Assembly (NCBI GenBank): GCA_963922205.1
Contig: CAWUHX010000171.1
Location: 620,001 to 684,000 of the forward strand
Origin: Romanomermis culicivorax
Taxonomy: Eukaryota > Nematoda > Enoplea > Mermithida > Mermithidae
Reading direction: 5' to 3'
Length of the DNA stretch: 64,000 nucleotides
Made by a program: the position numbers and the translations under genes. Under the pieces are notes generated by a model that had not been told where the DNA came from, made no database searches, and saw only the letters and a program-made list of their open reading frames with translations. Shown here piece by piece: positions 1 to 10,139 of this stretch (position 1 is its first letter; each line of letters begins with the position of its first letter).

Positions 1-206
1 GCAGACTTCAACAAGGGCATAGCTAGTTGCCATAAACTCTTGAGAAAACTACCCAATCCAGCTCCTCAGTGTCTATAATAAAATGGGTATACTGCTCTAA
101 AACCTTCCAATGTACCACCACCTAATTGAAATTCACTATCCTGTATGCTCTGTTGATAAATCTTGACCCAGTAATCAACAGTTTTGGGAAAATATACTGT
201 ATGCAT
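1..206 (-). pseudogene. Polinton pX-like small protein, copy 1 (partial, broken)
   Basis: This is the first 68 codons of a small Polinton-type protein, read leftward and cut by the window edge. It is nearly identical to the intact copy at 12157-12486. The start is the ATG at 206-204, before the HTVYFPKTVDYW segment. At 68-66 the frame carries a TGA where the intact copy has CGA (Arg), which fits deamination of a methylated CpG. I infer a dead gene because of that stop. The family link rests on the second copy's glycine-rich hydrophobic segment and on the neighbouring Polinton genes. Confidence 0.6.
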
Positions 207-410
207 ATTTTGCTTTGTAGAAAAAAATTAAATAAATAAATAGATAAATTAAGAGTGCTTGCAAAAATTCAACCTGACCACAATGTGTTCAAAAGCAAAT
301 GAATGAATGATTGTGATAAATTCAATAGTATTATAAGAATGAGGGAGTACATCGCCTGAAATGTAATTTAACAATAACATTCCCAAAATGGAATGTTTTT
401 TATATTTATT

Positions 411-1056
411 TTAAGTACCGTAATTTCTTTCAATTGAATGGGTATATAGTGAGGTGTTTCCTATAATCAGCTTACTATATCCTTGTATTTTCCCTGCGCA
501 TTCGACTATACGTAAAAGTGGTGCTAAAGTATTTCCAACAATTTCATTTTTGATAATATTACAGTAAACATAAAAACTCTGTAAATCGTTTAAATTTTTT
601 GGCTGAATCCCCAACATATATGAATGTTTATTTCCTGGATTGTCAACAAAAATAGATTTGGATGGTCGAATATGAGTCTTAGAATTTTTTGATGGTTTCT
701 CTCCAACAGTATATAGGTTAATATTGACACTTCTATTTAAAAAATCTTCAGCAGTTGCATCAGAAGCAGTGTTAGTAGCTCTAAAACCAGAATTTCCATT
801 AAATGATTGCTTAGATCAATTCAACGCAAACTTGTACCACTTTTTATTTTTAAATTAACCAATCCTCATGCATGTTCATCATGTGAAAATACAATTTCAA
901 TATCTGTTCCTGCAATAGCTGCTCCAATTTTTGCATTCAATTTGTCAATTAAATCAGCTACATTAAAGCAATGTTTTTCAAAAACTATTACTTTAATTTC
1001 TTTGACTTTATTTCTAATACCATCTGTAATTAATGTTAAAACATTATCTCCACCAT
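411..1056 (-). pseudogene. Polinton penton-like minor capsid protein, copy 1 (broken)
   Basis: This is the decayed C-terminal half of the minor capsid (penton-like) protein of Polintons and adintoviruses. The best preserved stretch is 617-411, with YVYCNI, then EIVGNTLAPLLRI, then a Gly-rich turn. That matches the usual YVY-dI..-iVG-..-APLLR pattern of this family. Further upstream on the minus strand the DNA encodes an LIDKLNAKIG-like helix followed by a beta-rich stretch, also as in the family, but these pieces lie in different frames and contain stops. The usual end of the protein (a beta strand with VPF..GK) is missing. It sits between the small membrane protein and the pX-like gene, as expected for a structural block. 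Family from conserved motifs; no database search was possible. Confidence 0.6.
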
Positions 1057-1190
1057 GGTTGGAAATTGTAGCCTAGCTGTATGGATATATTATTTCACTT
1101 AAGCCTACCTCTCAGTTTCCATCTAGTTTTAAACGGTAGGGTAAATGAGCTGAAAAATCACAGGGTGTGTTTCCATATTGGCTATTGTCC

Positions 1191-1496
1191 TCAAAGGTTG
1201 TCATTATGATTTATAGTGTTAGCTGTTGTGGCTATTGTCTTTAATGAGTTTGGAGAAGGTAACAGTGTTGGTACAGGACTAAGTAATAAATATCCTATAC
1301 AATGGCACAATAAGCCAACCCACAATTGTGTATTAGTATTGTAGAGAGATAAATTTATTATAGCTGTAATGACTACAATGTATATTAGTATGGCCTGACT
1401 GAAGAACACCAGTTCGTTTTGAGGTAGATGTTTTCCAAAAAACTCCCAAACACTGATGGGAGATGTTTCCAAATGCGTACTATTACTACTGTCCAT
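1191..1496 (-). CDS. Small Polinton membrane protein, copy 1 (101 aa)
   Basis: This open frame starts at an ATG (MDSSNSTHLE) and encodes 101 residues. A strongly hydrophobic helix, FFSQAILIYIVVITAIINLSL, spans roughly residues 32-52. A second hydrophobic stretch, LWVGLLCHCIGYLLLSPVP, spans about 59-77. Short proteins with this layout (LPxxxxVFFsQ, a membrane helix, then LW..LLs.c.GYLLP.P) recur in Polinton and adintovirus structural blocks, where their role is unknown. Neighbours on the same strand are the protease upstream and the penton-like gene downstream. It is the only uninterrupted gene in this block, but the rest is dead, so expression is doubtful. A truncated copy lies at 13415-13656. 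Confidence 0.55.
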   Translation of the reverse strand: MDSSNSTHLETSPISVWEFFGKHLPQNELVFFSQAILIYIVVITAIINLSLYNTNTQLWVGLLCHCIGYLLLSPVPTLLPSPNSLKTIATTANTINHNDNL

Positions 1497-1930
1497 TTCA
1501 AGATAAAAAACTTTTTATTTAACACTTAACTAATCAATCATAGATTTATAAATAGGCGGAGCTAGTAAAGTGGATAAAATTATACAAAAATACATGAAGA
1601 AGATGGAGTTAACTTTTACAAATATGTACATAATTTATTTCAAAATCGACCTTTTACAGAAAACTTACAATGAAAGATCTTACAAACTAACTAATCATTA
1701 TAAGCAAAATTTGTATTACTAAAACTTTAAAACATTTTATACATAGGAACACAATACAAAAAATACAAAGTATATACACCACAAACTCTGCTATAAAAAT
1801 TTGTAGGCCTTTCACATTTATGTGTCTTACTGTAGCATTCTTGTTAATATAGTTAATAAAAGCAGGAATAATCTGTGGTAAACCATATGCATCAAAATAA
1901 TATACAGAGTTTGAAAAATTTGAAAAATTG

Positions 1931-2001
1931 GGTGCAGCCAGGAGTCGAACCTGGGTTACCAGCATTCCGGGCTGATGTCCTCACCACTAGACCACCACAC
2001 C
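1931..2001 (-). tRNA. tRNA-like module of SINE (anticodon loop reads GGA)
   Basis: The 71 bases fold as a cloverleaf: 7-bp acceptor (with G-U pairs), 4-bp D stem, 5-bp anticodon stem, 4-base variable loop and 5-bp T stem around TTCGACT. The D arm with GGTCTAGTGG resembles tRNA-Glu or tRNA-Asp. The anticodon loop CCGGAAT has C instead of the near-universal U at position 33, so the GGA anticodon is probably not functional. It lies in a SINE unit, so I read it as a Pol III promoter relic rather than a working tRNA gene. Confidence 0.45.
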
Positions 2002-2284
2002 ACGAGGTGAACCCAGATTAAGGTGCTCCCCTAGGCTACGATCTTTTAGCAACTCCAATGCTTGGCTCTGGACTCCTGGCTGCACCCAATTTTTCAAACT
2101 TATTTTCACTCCAAAAAATTCCATAAATTTTCATTTCTAAAAGTTATCAACTTCATTGGTGGGCAGTTCAAAAAGCAGCAGGTACGCTGCTACTTGCCAA
2201 AGGTCGTAGGTTCACGACCACCAAGCATTGGAGTTGCTAAAAGATCGTAGCCTAGGGGAGCACCTTAATCTGGGTTCACCTCGT

Positions 2285-2355
2285 GGTGTGGTGGTCTAGT
2301 AGTGAGGACATCAGCCCGGAATGCTGGTAACCCAGGTTCGACTCCTGGCTGCACC
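2285..2355 (+). tRNA. tRNA-like module of SINE, second unit
   Basis: Same 71-base cloverleaf-forming module as at 1931-2001 but on the plus strand. It differs by a G-to-A change in the D loop (TAGTAGTG instead of TAGTGGTG), which damages the A-box-like GG. The T arm CCAGG-TTCGACT-CCTGG is intact. It is a tandem SINE unit, probably not a functional tRNA. Confidence 0.4.
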
Positions 2356-2553
2356 CAATTTTTCAAACTTATTTTCACTCCAAAAAATTCCATAAATTTT
2401 CATTTCTAAAAGTTATCAACTTCATTGTTGGGCAGTTCAAAAAGCAGCAGGTACGCTGCTACTTGCCAAAGGTCGTAGGTTCACGACCACCAAGCATTGG
2501 AGTTGCTAAAAGATCGTAGCCTAGGGGAGCACCTTAATCTGGGTTCACCTCGT

Positions 2554-2624
2554 GGTGTGGTGGTCTAGTGGTGAGGACATCAGCCCGGAATGCTGGTAAC
2601 CCAGGTTCGACTCCTGGCTGCACC
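2554..2624 (+). tRNA. tRNA-like module of SINE, third unit
   Basis: Third cloverleaf module, 269 bp after the second, with the intact TAGTGGTG D loop. Acceptor GGTGTGG pairs with CTGCACC using G-U pairs. A tRNA scanner might call this a tRNA, but the repeat context and C33 argue against function. Confidence 0.45.
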
Positions 2625-2892
2625 CAATTTTTCAAACTTATTTTCACTCCAAAAAATTCCATAAATTTTCAATATACAGAGTTGTCATTATCGAAATACA
2701 TAGCAATCCAATGACTTCCTTTTTGAAAAGATGAATCTATGTTTGCAATTAGAGTGACAGGTCTTTTAACTATCTTTAGTAATGTATCACAAGCAAAAAC
2801 TCTGAGAAAAATTCTTGATAAAATTGTATCTTTTTGAACATAGTATGTCAATTCAAAGTTGTTCATCGTAATTGTTGTTCTATATTTCATTT

Positions 2893-3658
2893 TCTAAAAT
2901 CCAGCTGTTGAATTTTTCAGGATAACCCCATGATGTTTTTAAAACCCTTTCAATTCTATATCCTTTGATATCAGGGTTAAAATCAATTTTCTGTAGCTCT
3001 TTTTCATAAAAACGTCCTTCTATATCTTCCCCTTCCAAATCCTAAATTCTATAAAGTATTTGGTTTCTAGTCTTTACAGTTTGTTTTACCGTAAAAACTT
3101 CCTCACTCTATTGAGGTAAATAACCTTTGTCGAACACACCTCTATGCTTGCTAATTCGCACATAATCTTGAGTTTTCTAGTGTATGCGTTCTTGGGGTAA
3201 AGTCTCTGCCATATAAGGTTTTCATTCGAAGAATTCACATTAACTGGTTTTTCACCAATTGATCCATGAATAGAATGATTATAGTTCAAAACTACTGTTG
3301 ACAAAATATCGATCCATTTATAAGTAGTAAACTCTGTAAAATATTTAAACAATTTAGTTTTCAAGGTTCTATTAAACCATTCTACTATTGAACATTTTAT
3401 GTCTTCGTTCTTGGAAGTAGAGGACATTGTAAATATTTTTTCTACAAAATGTAGTAAGGGTGTTATATGCAATTTATAATTTTCCCATAATAATTCCCGA
3501 TCTATACCATTATTTGTATTTGGTATCATAAAATCGGTAACATTTACAGTTTCTCCATTTTCATAAATTTGAAAAGGATATTGTAACCACACAATAAAAA
3601 CAGATATAAAAAGAATTACGGTACGACTATTAAGAGAAGTGTATTTACTGTATAACAT
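2893..3658 (-). pseudogene. Polinton retroviral-like integrase, C-terminal half (broken)
   Basis: The frame at 3658-3086 contains the end of an rve integrase core: IVEWFNRTLKTKLFKYF (the helix after the catalytic Glu region), then a YNHSIHGSIGEKP motif. This is the pattern of Polinton integrases. Further down the minus strand, in another frame, come an SH3-like segment (VRISKHRGVFDKGY), then FYEKELQKI and a chromodomain-like tail with YRIERVLKT and YPEKFNSW. One frameshift, at least two in-frame stops and a deletion inside the chromodomain-like tail break it. The N-terminal zinc-finger and DDE core start are not seen. The first ~70 residues of the frame (rich in Leu/Ile) do not look like integrase and may belong to a neighbouring gene. 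It follows directly after the ATPase. Confidence 0.65.
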
Positions 3659-4268
3659 ATCGATAAATAATAAGTTGATATTTTTCAGGACATGTCTGTG
3701 TAAGATCTAATAATAAATAGCCATATGATATACTGGTAGCATCCTCACATGCTTCTATAGAATAATTTGAAGTAGTTGGGAAAATCTGTCGAGCCAGTGT
3801 GTAAACTTGTAATCTATCCCTAGGGTTTTTTAAAAGAATCAAATATTGAGCACTTATTCTACTTGTATGCATTCCATCAAAAAACACATTTTGAACTATA
3901 TATGTAATTGATAGATTCCAGTGATGTGATCCTTTAGTAAAAAGTTGAGTTAAATGTTGATCATTCTTCATCTTTTGCATCATATAATCCATAATTAATA
4001 GTTTAGGTCTATCCTTACTTTTTTGAAGTTCGTCCAAGTCAGGTGAACCTTCAATGAATTCTACATAAGAACATTTTTGAACTAATTCATCAAAAGCTTC
4101 TTGCCATTCAGAATAACACTAATAAATTTTCACAGGAGCAGGGTGAATCATTTCTTTAGCAAAAATAACAAGTTTTTTAACAAATTGTGTTTTTCCTGAT
4201 TTTGTTAAAGCAGAAACTATGCAGTTAAATGGATATTTCCATATATGAAACTCATCAAGGTCTGACAT
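3645..4268 (-). pseudogene. Polinton packaging ATPase (FtsK/HerA type), with a stop
   Basis: This is a 207-codon frame from the ATG at 4268-4266 to the stop at 3645. It encodes an A32/FtsK-HerA-like genome-packaging ATPase. A Walker A-like ALTKSGKTQFVKK lies at about residues 20-32; the first glycine of the usual GxTxSGKT is Ala. A Walker B-like PKLLIMDYMM follows, with Tyr where the second acidic residue is expected. A sensor-like SITYIVQN and the RISAQYLILLKNPRD segment match the family. An in-frame TAG at 4121-4119 interrupts the frame, so the gene is dead although the rest of the frame is preserved. Its length matches full-size Polinton ATPases. Confidence 0.7.
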
Positions 4269-4279
4269 TCCAAGAAAAA

Positions 4280-5900
4280 CCAACCACTTTTTTATTAGGA
4301 CACTTTTTCAAAATGATTTTATTTCATTGAGATGCTAATTATAATTACCAAAATTTCAATACAGTAAAACATGAATAGTTGGACAGAACAAAATACAGTG
4401 AAGCTAACTTCCATGAAAAATTAAACATGCATCTTTTTCCTTTTTTCCACTACACACGCTCTTTTTTCTTTGTCCACATGTTCTCTTTAGATCCATTTTT
4501 GTTTTTCATACATTACCTTCTCAGGTCTTTTCCTTTTTTCTAGGCAGCTTACAGTAGCCTACAGTCATGGGTTAGATGAGACTATTTTGTAATTTAAGCA
4601 AACAACACATTAGATTTTTGAAAAGTCATTCAGTAGTGTTTCTCCTTTGTCAAGTACAGGTGCTTTTTTTCACTGCTGGCAAAATGTTTTCTTTTTAGAT
4701 CAATAACACTTTTCCTGTTGGTCTTCTCTTTATTTCCACTAGGCATGCTCTTTTCCCTTTGTCCCATTACTCATTATTTTTGATACTGGCCAGTATATGT
4801 TCTCTATGAAATGACAATAATTTTATGGGCGTCTTTTTATTTTGTCCACTAGATATGCTCTTTTTTCTTTGTCCACTACATGTTCCCTTTAGGTTGATTT
4901 TTGTCTTTTATACATTACCTTCTCAGGTCTTTTTCTTTTTTCTAGATAGCTTACAGTAGTCCCAGGGTTTTGGATTCTTATAAAAAGGGTAAGGTATAAT
5001 ATAATGTCAAGTATAAAAATGTGTAGGATTGTCCAAGATCTTATGAATATTTGTAATAGACCATATTAACTACCATATAGAATTTTGCCATGACCATTCA
5101 ATACCGTATAATTTGTTATACTGATCTTATGCCAAGCTTTATAAAATTTTATGACATGATGTTATCATCAACAAAAAATACTTGTAAGCACGATTTGAAA
5201 CAGAAACTATATCAAATAGAAAATCACAATATTTTATTTATCAGAGACATCAAAATTGATTACACTGTGTGTTTTATTTGGTCTCCGGGTGTTTGTTTGA
5301 GGCGAACTCAGCAAAACTTTCTATAAATTAAGGTATCAAGTTGAACATTCAATGTAAACCAGAATTTAGCTTGTGAAATAAATATCAATTCAGACAGCAT
5401 CAAGAGCTCTAGCTTTACTTACTTGGTTCTGAAAAATCAAGATCCTAGTTTTGGCATTAAACTCAATGTGAAAAAAGACACAGGAAGAATTTTTTGGTAA
5501 TTAAATCTCACAACAAAAAAATCGAAATTTTCAAAGTCCAACAGATACACTAGTCAATGAAACTCACTACGGGTGTGGGTGTCACGTTCTGCGGTTAACA
5601 CACTGCGAGCGATATGAATCATTCGATTTGCTTGTTTGATCAAACAATGGATCAGCCTAAACAAGAGAAAAAGATTCAATGAAAATTTCAAACAAGTGAT
5701 ATTCAGTTTACCATGCTTAATGCCACAATTTCAAAGGTAGAGATCAGCTTTTGATTGGGTTCGCTGAATTCCAAGTCCAATCGTCTAGCTGCCATTTATA
5801 AAATTCCAAACATTCATCATCCACCAATTTTGCAAAGTTGAATTCGTAACACAAAAATATGAATAAGGCCACTGATTGAATTCTCGCTAAATAATGCTTT
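4280..5900. other. Non-coding interval with pyrimidine-rich repeats
   Basis: I see no gene here. About 135 bp at 4432-4567 recurs directly at 4830-4965 (CTTTGTCCAC... ATACATTACC... TTTTTTCTAG... GCTTACAGTAG), with a partial copy near 4710-4760. The rest is AT-rich. The 78-codon open frame at 5090-5326 has no recognisable motif and is probably chance. Confidence 0.5.
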
Positions 5901-5920
5901 AAATTTGCATACACCAATTT

Positions 5921-8024
5921 TCACAATACATTGAGTGTCGGTCTCTTCTCTTCATTTTTCTGGCCCTTTTCTGACTTTCCACAAGATTCCTGTATCACTT
6001 GAGATAACCTCTTTTTTGACGATCTTTCACCTGTTGAGGCCTTCGCAATTTCAATATCCTGGAAAATGAATAAATATGTAGGGTGATGAGTGTAATTAAA
6101 ATTCGCTTACAGGAATTAACTCATCACAAACAGACAAACTGTTGGGAACTGCTGCTAATTTTGTTTTATGTTGAAGGAATTTTTCGGCTGCTCTCCGCCA
6201 ACCATCTGTGAAGTAACTGAAAAATGTAAAGTTCACTACCTCATTCTGAATTATTGGAAATACATCTATATAAATATATTACCGAGATGGTTGTCTGGAT
6301 TCAAGAACAGTTTTCCAGGGAAGACTTTTGTTCCACTTTTCTTTTGTTCTCGTTTGAACTTTCAAAAAATTTTGAAATGGAATGCGGGTTTCAATGGCTC
6401 TCCCAATTTTTATCAATGATGGGTGTGTTGAGCCAGTTATCAAAAACTTTGATTAAGCTGAGAGCGGGCTCTCATTGTCTTCCTCAGACAAAATACTGGA
6501 ATTGATGTTAACGTCTTCCGATAGAGTGTTAACAATATCTATCGCTTCACCCCGATTTTCGGGTCTTTCAAAATTTTCTGCCAAACTGGGTTCATTGCTG
6601 TTCTTGACTTGTCCCAATATTCTGTACCATTCGATAGTGAGTTCTTCAAACCTCGTTCTTAACAAAATTATTTTTGAAGTTTTAAGTTCCCCCAGCACAC
6701 CACAGACTACCGACTGAGCTATGATTGCACTTTTTACACATTCATTTGTTTTCCTTGAGTGTCTCTCGATTCATATGCATTTGTGCAGGCAAATATCTCT
6801 GATTTGCCTAGCACTGAAGATAAAAATGCTTGTATGAATGTAAATCAACTGACTCATGGTAAATTCGAAAAGACATTCTGCTGCTATGGGCACATACATT
6901 CTGACTGATGTCAATTTGACTTTCAGCAATTGTATCTTCAAAATCTTGTGTCACTTTCACAACGGCTGACGTTACAGACGCCCTTCCAACTTGATAAGCG
7001 TGGACTAAGGCGAAATTAGTATCATTTTGGGCATTGTCGGCGCGTATCATATCAATAATTCGGTCCGAAATATGATGGTCCAATTTTTGAAATTTGGGTT
7101 GACAAACGTGAAGCTGCTGTTATCCACATTTTTTTGCTCGGTGTATTTTTTCCGTAAACTTTGATATAAGTCAAAATATAATCATACATTGGCACTCATA
7201 ACAGTCATGGATAGGCCACATTTGGAGTCTGGTAATTTGATCAGTTCTCATTCCATCCCACCCTCATCTGTAAATTTGTTAATATATTTCAATTTGCTCT
7301 TGTAGATGACCTCCGGAAAAGGGCTGTTCACATACAAAACCATGGCTGAAATAAAATATAGAGCCAAGTTGTAATCGCTCCTCGAAATATGGCCATTTCT
7401 AATGCAAATATCTCAAAATTGTGCCAAAACCCTCTCATCTCGAATGAAAGACAAGCATTCCTTGTAACTCATGGCGGCTACTGTATCTATAGAAGCTGCT
7501 TCCATCCTAGAAATCAAAAAAATTGTTTTCCAACATTTTTAAAATTAAACAACACATATCTGAATGGAGTTGGATTCCATCTTTCCATGGTTAATATCCA
7601 AAAAATGAGTGATAAATGAATATTTCAACCAAAACTGAGAAAAAATCAAGTTTTAAATTTACTGAAATCGAAGAAATGGAAAGGAGCAACTTTTAAGGGG
7701 AGCATAAAAACTGAATAGGAATATTCAGAATTAACATTGGTCAACAACATAAGATATTTGAATAATATGTTCAATTTTCAATCTGAAACTCACGTTTTTT
7801 GGATTGGACTCTTCTTAGAAAAAATTTTTTGCATGCTTAAAGCATTCGTTAGCATGTCCATAAACTTTTGTGTCCTTCGTTGCCTGTTGGGGTCCCTGGA
7901 CCAGTATGAATTATCAATCACATAATGTAGAAAATGAATCAATTTACTGGTATAGCCATTTACTAATGAAAAGGATCCAACCTTCATTAGAATGGGAAAA
8001 AACTCGTGACATTCAAGGCCAGGC
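5921..8024 (-). pseudogene. Unidentified spliced gene, copy 1 (five predicted exons, stops)
   Basis: I do not recognise this protein. Reading leftward, exons fit at 8024-7794, 7506-6854, 6813-6283, 6216-6111 and 6058-5921, each with GT...AG borders (donors GTGAGT, GTCAGT, GTAATA, GTAAGC; acceptors TTTCTAG, TCTTCAG, TTTTCAG, TTCCAG). Phases match at every junction. The last two exons read cleanly (YFTDGWRRAAEKFLQHKTKL, then a Lys/Ser-rich tail ending TLNVL and TGA). The middle exons hold several in-frame stops, mostly TGA, and one frame change near 7070, so I call it a pseudogene. Motifs kept in relatives include YQSLRKKYTEQ, FVNPNFKNW and VHAYQVGRASVT. CpG is more frequent here than around it. 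The 5' end was not found. Confidence 0.5.
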
Positions 8025-8316
8025 CTGTAAAAATGGGAGTGTAAAATGTGAAATGCAAAATCAGCTTTTTCACCTTCAGCTATTATCTTCATCGAAAGTA
8101 CTTCTACATTCAGGCAACCTCCAATCCTTCCAATTTGAAATTTGTATTGAATGATGTTGAATCATTGTGATTATGATTGAAAATCTCAATTTTTCTACAC
8201 AGAAATTGCTTGGAGATGGCTGCCCTGACTAGCAGAGGTAAATCGCAATGTAGAATATATTAAGAGTGCTATCTGAGCACAAAAATAAACCAGTCCGATC
8301 CAATCCCCCAAAATCC

Positions 8317-8906
8317 ATACCTGTACTTGGGGCAGGTTGGGGGAGGGGGACTCCCCCCCAACTTGGCCAACCATGTACCCAACATAACCCGACCCCCCCA
8401 GTTTGGGAAATCTGAAAAAATTTGCAAAAAAGGGTATGTCTTTTGGCTTTTTTGTGAAAAATTTCGACTTTTTCTGACCCCCCCCCCCAACTGGTCGGAG
8501 ATTTTACAGGTATGCCAAAATCAGTCTTATAGAACCCTAATGAAGACATACGCATACCTGTACTTGGGGGAGGGGTTGGGGGGTGATCAAAGTCGCCTCT
8601 GATCAAAGTCAAACCACTTTACCTTAGGTCTTGAATTGTTCAAGAAGTTCAAATAGATTCAATTTTCGACTACGTACCTGTACTTGGCCGGGGGGTTGAA
8701 GGGGAGCCCCCCAACCTGGCCAACCCTGTACCCAAAATCATTTCCCCCCCCCAACCCCCCCCAGTTTGGAAAAAATTAAAAAAATTTGCAAAAAAGTGTA
8801 TGTTTTTTAGCCTTTTTTGGGAAAAATTTCGACTTTTTTCTACCCTCCCCCAAAATATCCGATTTACCTCCCCCCCATCCAACTGGTCGGAGGTCTTAAA
8901 CGTATG
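8317..8906. repeat. C/G-run repeat dimer bounded by ATACCTGTA
   Basis: Two related units, about 8317-8514 and 8677-8906, share CTGTACTTGG, a G-run/C-run palindromic core, TTGGCCAACC, CAGTTTGG, a TTTGCAAAAAA-rich middle and AACTGGTCGGAG. The first unit starts ATACCTGTA and ends TACAGGTAT, an inverted pair that suggests a small MITE. A third partial start lies at 8552-8585. Open frames across these units are artefacts of the runs. Confidence 0.65.
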
Positions 8907-9059
8907 GGATATATGTATTATTCAACAACAATGTAAAGACTAGAGAAAATAAAGTCGAAAATAGTGTAAATTTTTGATCTAAACATGGTACCATTATCAA
9001 CGATATCGATTTTTCTGTTTGAATCGATCATACACAAAAAGTAAGAATTTCACTTTAAA

Positions 9060-9410
9060 ATCTGAATCTGACTGAATGAACAGGGAATATTCAGAATTTC
9101 TTTTTACTCACCAGTCTTGACAGTTTATACAGTTTGCTGCAACGATACCAATACACTATTCGAAGAGAAATAGTTCGTGTTTGGGCCGAATCTACAAATA
9201 GGAATTATTATACTTATTGACTCGGCACAAAGCGCCGAAAAATTCCAGCATTTTCAGCCCCTAAAACGTCTGAAAATCAAGGAAATTTTATGTTTCACCA
9301 GCCAAAAAATTTGTGCCAGTTGACACAAACACTCAAAATTTTTTGTGCCATTCCAAATTTTTTTGCGCCAAAAACCATGTTTTGGCACACAAAAAAACAC
9401 TGTGGTAATG
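9060..9410 (+). repeat. Dispersed repeat, relative at 31690-32010
   Basis: This stretch shares an order of landmarks with 31690-32010: AATGAACAG, ATTGACTC(G/A)GCAC, GCATTTTCAGCCCCTAAAA, then TTGTGCCA and ACCAT.TTTTGGCAC. The two are in the same orientation but well diverged. They look like old copies of one non-coding element. Confidence 0.5.
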
Positions 9411-9528
9411 ATAAAATGTTATTCAGCACACGGCGCTGCATAAAAAAATTAACATGCTTGGTCATTCAGCGCTGGGCGCTGAATAACCACTGCCTTCAAA
9501 AAACAACACAGCCCATAGCTCTGTCCCA

Positions 9529-9873
9529 ATGTGCATAAATAACCCAAATTCAACGCGGAAAAAATTATGTAAGTCCTACTTAATCGGACTCCGTGCACCC
9601 TTTTCTTGGACAGATAGGAGCAAAGATCCAAATTTTGGTAGTGGAAAATCGTATTCTAGTGACATAGTCACCAAGAACGCAAAATCTGAACAAGAATACT
9701 CGAAGAATGAATACTACAGTAGACTCTTGGAGGGATATTGCAGTAAGATTATTTCAACAACCGCGGCCTCCTGCAGGCTTATGGAGACAATTGACAAACC
9801 ACCCATCCTATTGTCTCCATTCGCAAACACTAAAGTGGATATAAAACTTCAACAAACTAATGCAAGTGTCTAA
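9529..9873 (+). CDS. Hypothetical open frame, 114 aa, unrecognised
   Basis: An open frame of 114 codons with no motif I recognise. It is Ser/Lys-rich (SKNEYYSRLLEGYCSKII) with no membrane segment and no splice-supported partner. Local base composition is slightly richer in GC than the flanks, which is the only positive sign. It could equally be chance or part of an unidentified element. Confidence 0.2.
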   Translation: MCINNPNSTRKKLCKSYLIGLRAPFSWTDRSKDPNFGSGKSYSSDIVTKNAKSEQEYSKNEYYSRLLEGYCSKIISTTAASCRLMETIDKPPILLSPFANTKVDIKLQQTNASV

Positions 9874-10139
9874 GAATATCCCTCTTACACAATGTGTAAA
9901 TTTATTTTGCATTTTCACACTTGATGTTCATTTTATTATGTGTAAAAAACATAAGCAATACATAAAATGAAAAAAATTGGTCTCCGGGTCAACACAGTCC
10001 TGAAAAAGTTTACACAAAGCAAATTTAAGCTACACAGACAAAAGAATTGACTTATCTGACAGACTCCATGACGTCATTTTACGACCAAAGCTTGATGCTA
10101 AAAAAATTCCAAGCTTTTATATAGGAGACCAGATAAACT

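Larger units (their letters stand above)
1912..2683. mobile_element. Tandem tRNA-derived SINE insertion with 13-bp TSD
   Basis: The insert is flanked by the 13-bp direct repeat AATATACAGAGTT at 1899-1911 and 2671-2683, a typical SINE/LINE-type target-site duplication. It holds one unit in minus orientation followed head-to-head by two plus-strand units with a ~269-bp period. Each unit has a tRNA-like module with A- and B-box-like sequence, then a TTTTCACTCC-containing tail. The plus-strand units also carry a region with two short hairpins (GCAGC/GCTGC and GGTCGT/ACGACC). It interrupts the Polinton protease, so it is younger than that gene's arrival. Diverged relatives lie at 39424-39800. Confidence 0.75.
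1690..2890 (-). pseudogene. Polinton adenain-like cysteine protease, split by a SINE
   Basis: This is a Ulp1/adenain-type cysteine protease, which in Polintons matures capsid proteins. The N-terminal part runs from the ATG at 2890 and reaches the catalytic-His region (HWIAMYFDND). The next part, with the acidic catalytic motif YFDAYG, lies at about 1910-1830, on the far side of a ~0.76-kb insertion at 1912-2670. The 13-bp target duplication repeats the codons at the junction. Further along, a single-base frame change precedes the VCG motif that should hold the nucleophilic Cys (near 1785), and more stops follow. The gene is therefore doubly inactivated. It lies downstream of the integrase and upstream of the small membrane protein. 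Confidence 0.65.

Noticed and set aside
1931-2624. Functional tRNA-Ser(GGA) genes
   Set aside because: C at position 33 of the anticodon loop, repeat context, and target duplication around the cluster point to a SINE.
5921-8024. TGA recoding (selenocysteine or alternative code) to explain the stops
   Set aside because: TAG and TAA stops and a frame change also occur, the last exon uses TGA as its natural stop, and no selenocysteine-insertion hairpin was looked for successfully; decay is simpler.
8229-8882. Pro/Gly-rich open frames on both strands
   Set aside because: They arise from C and G runs in a repeated element and are not conserved between the two units.
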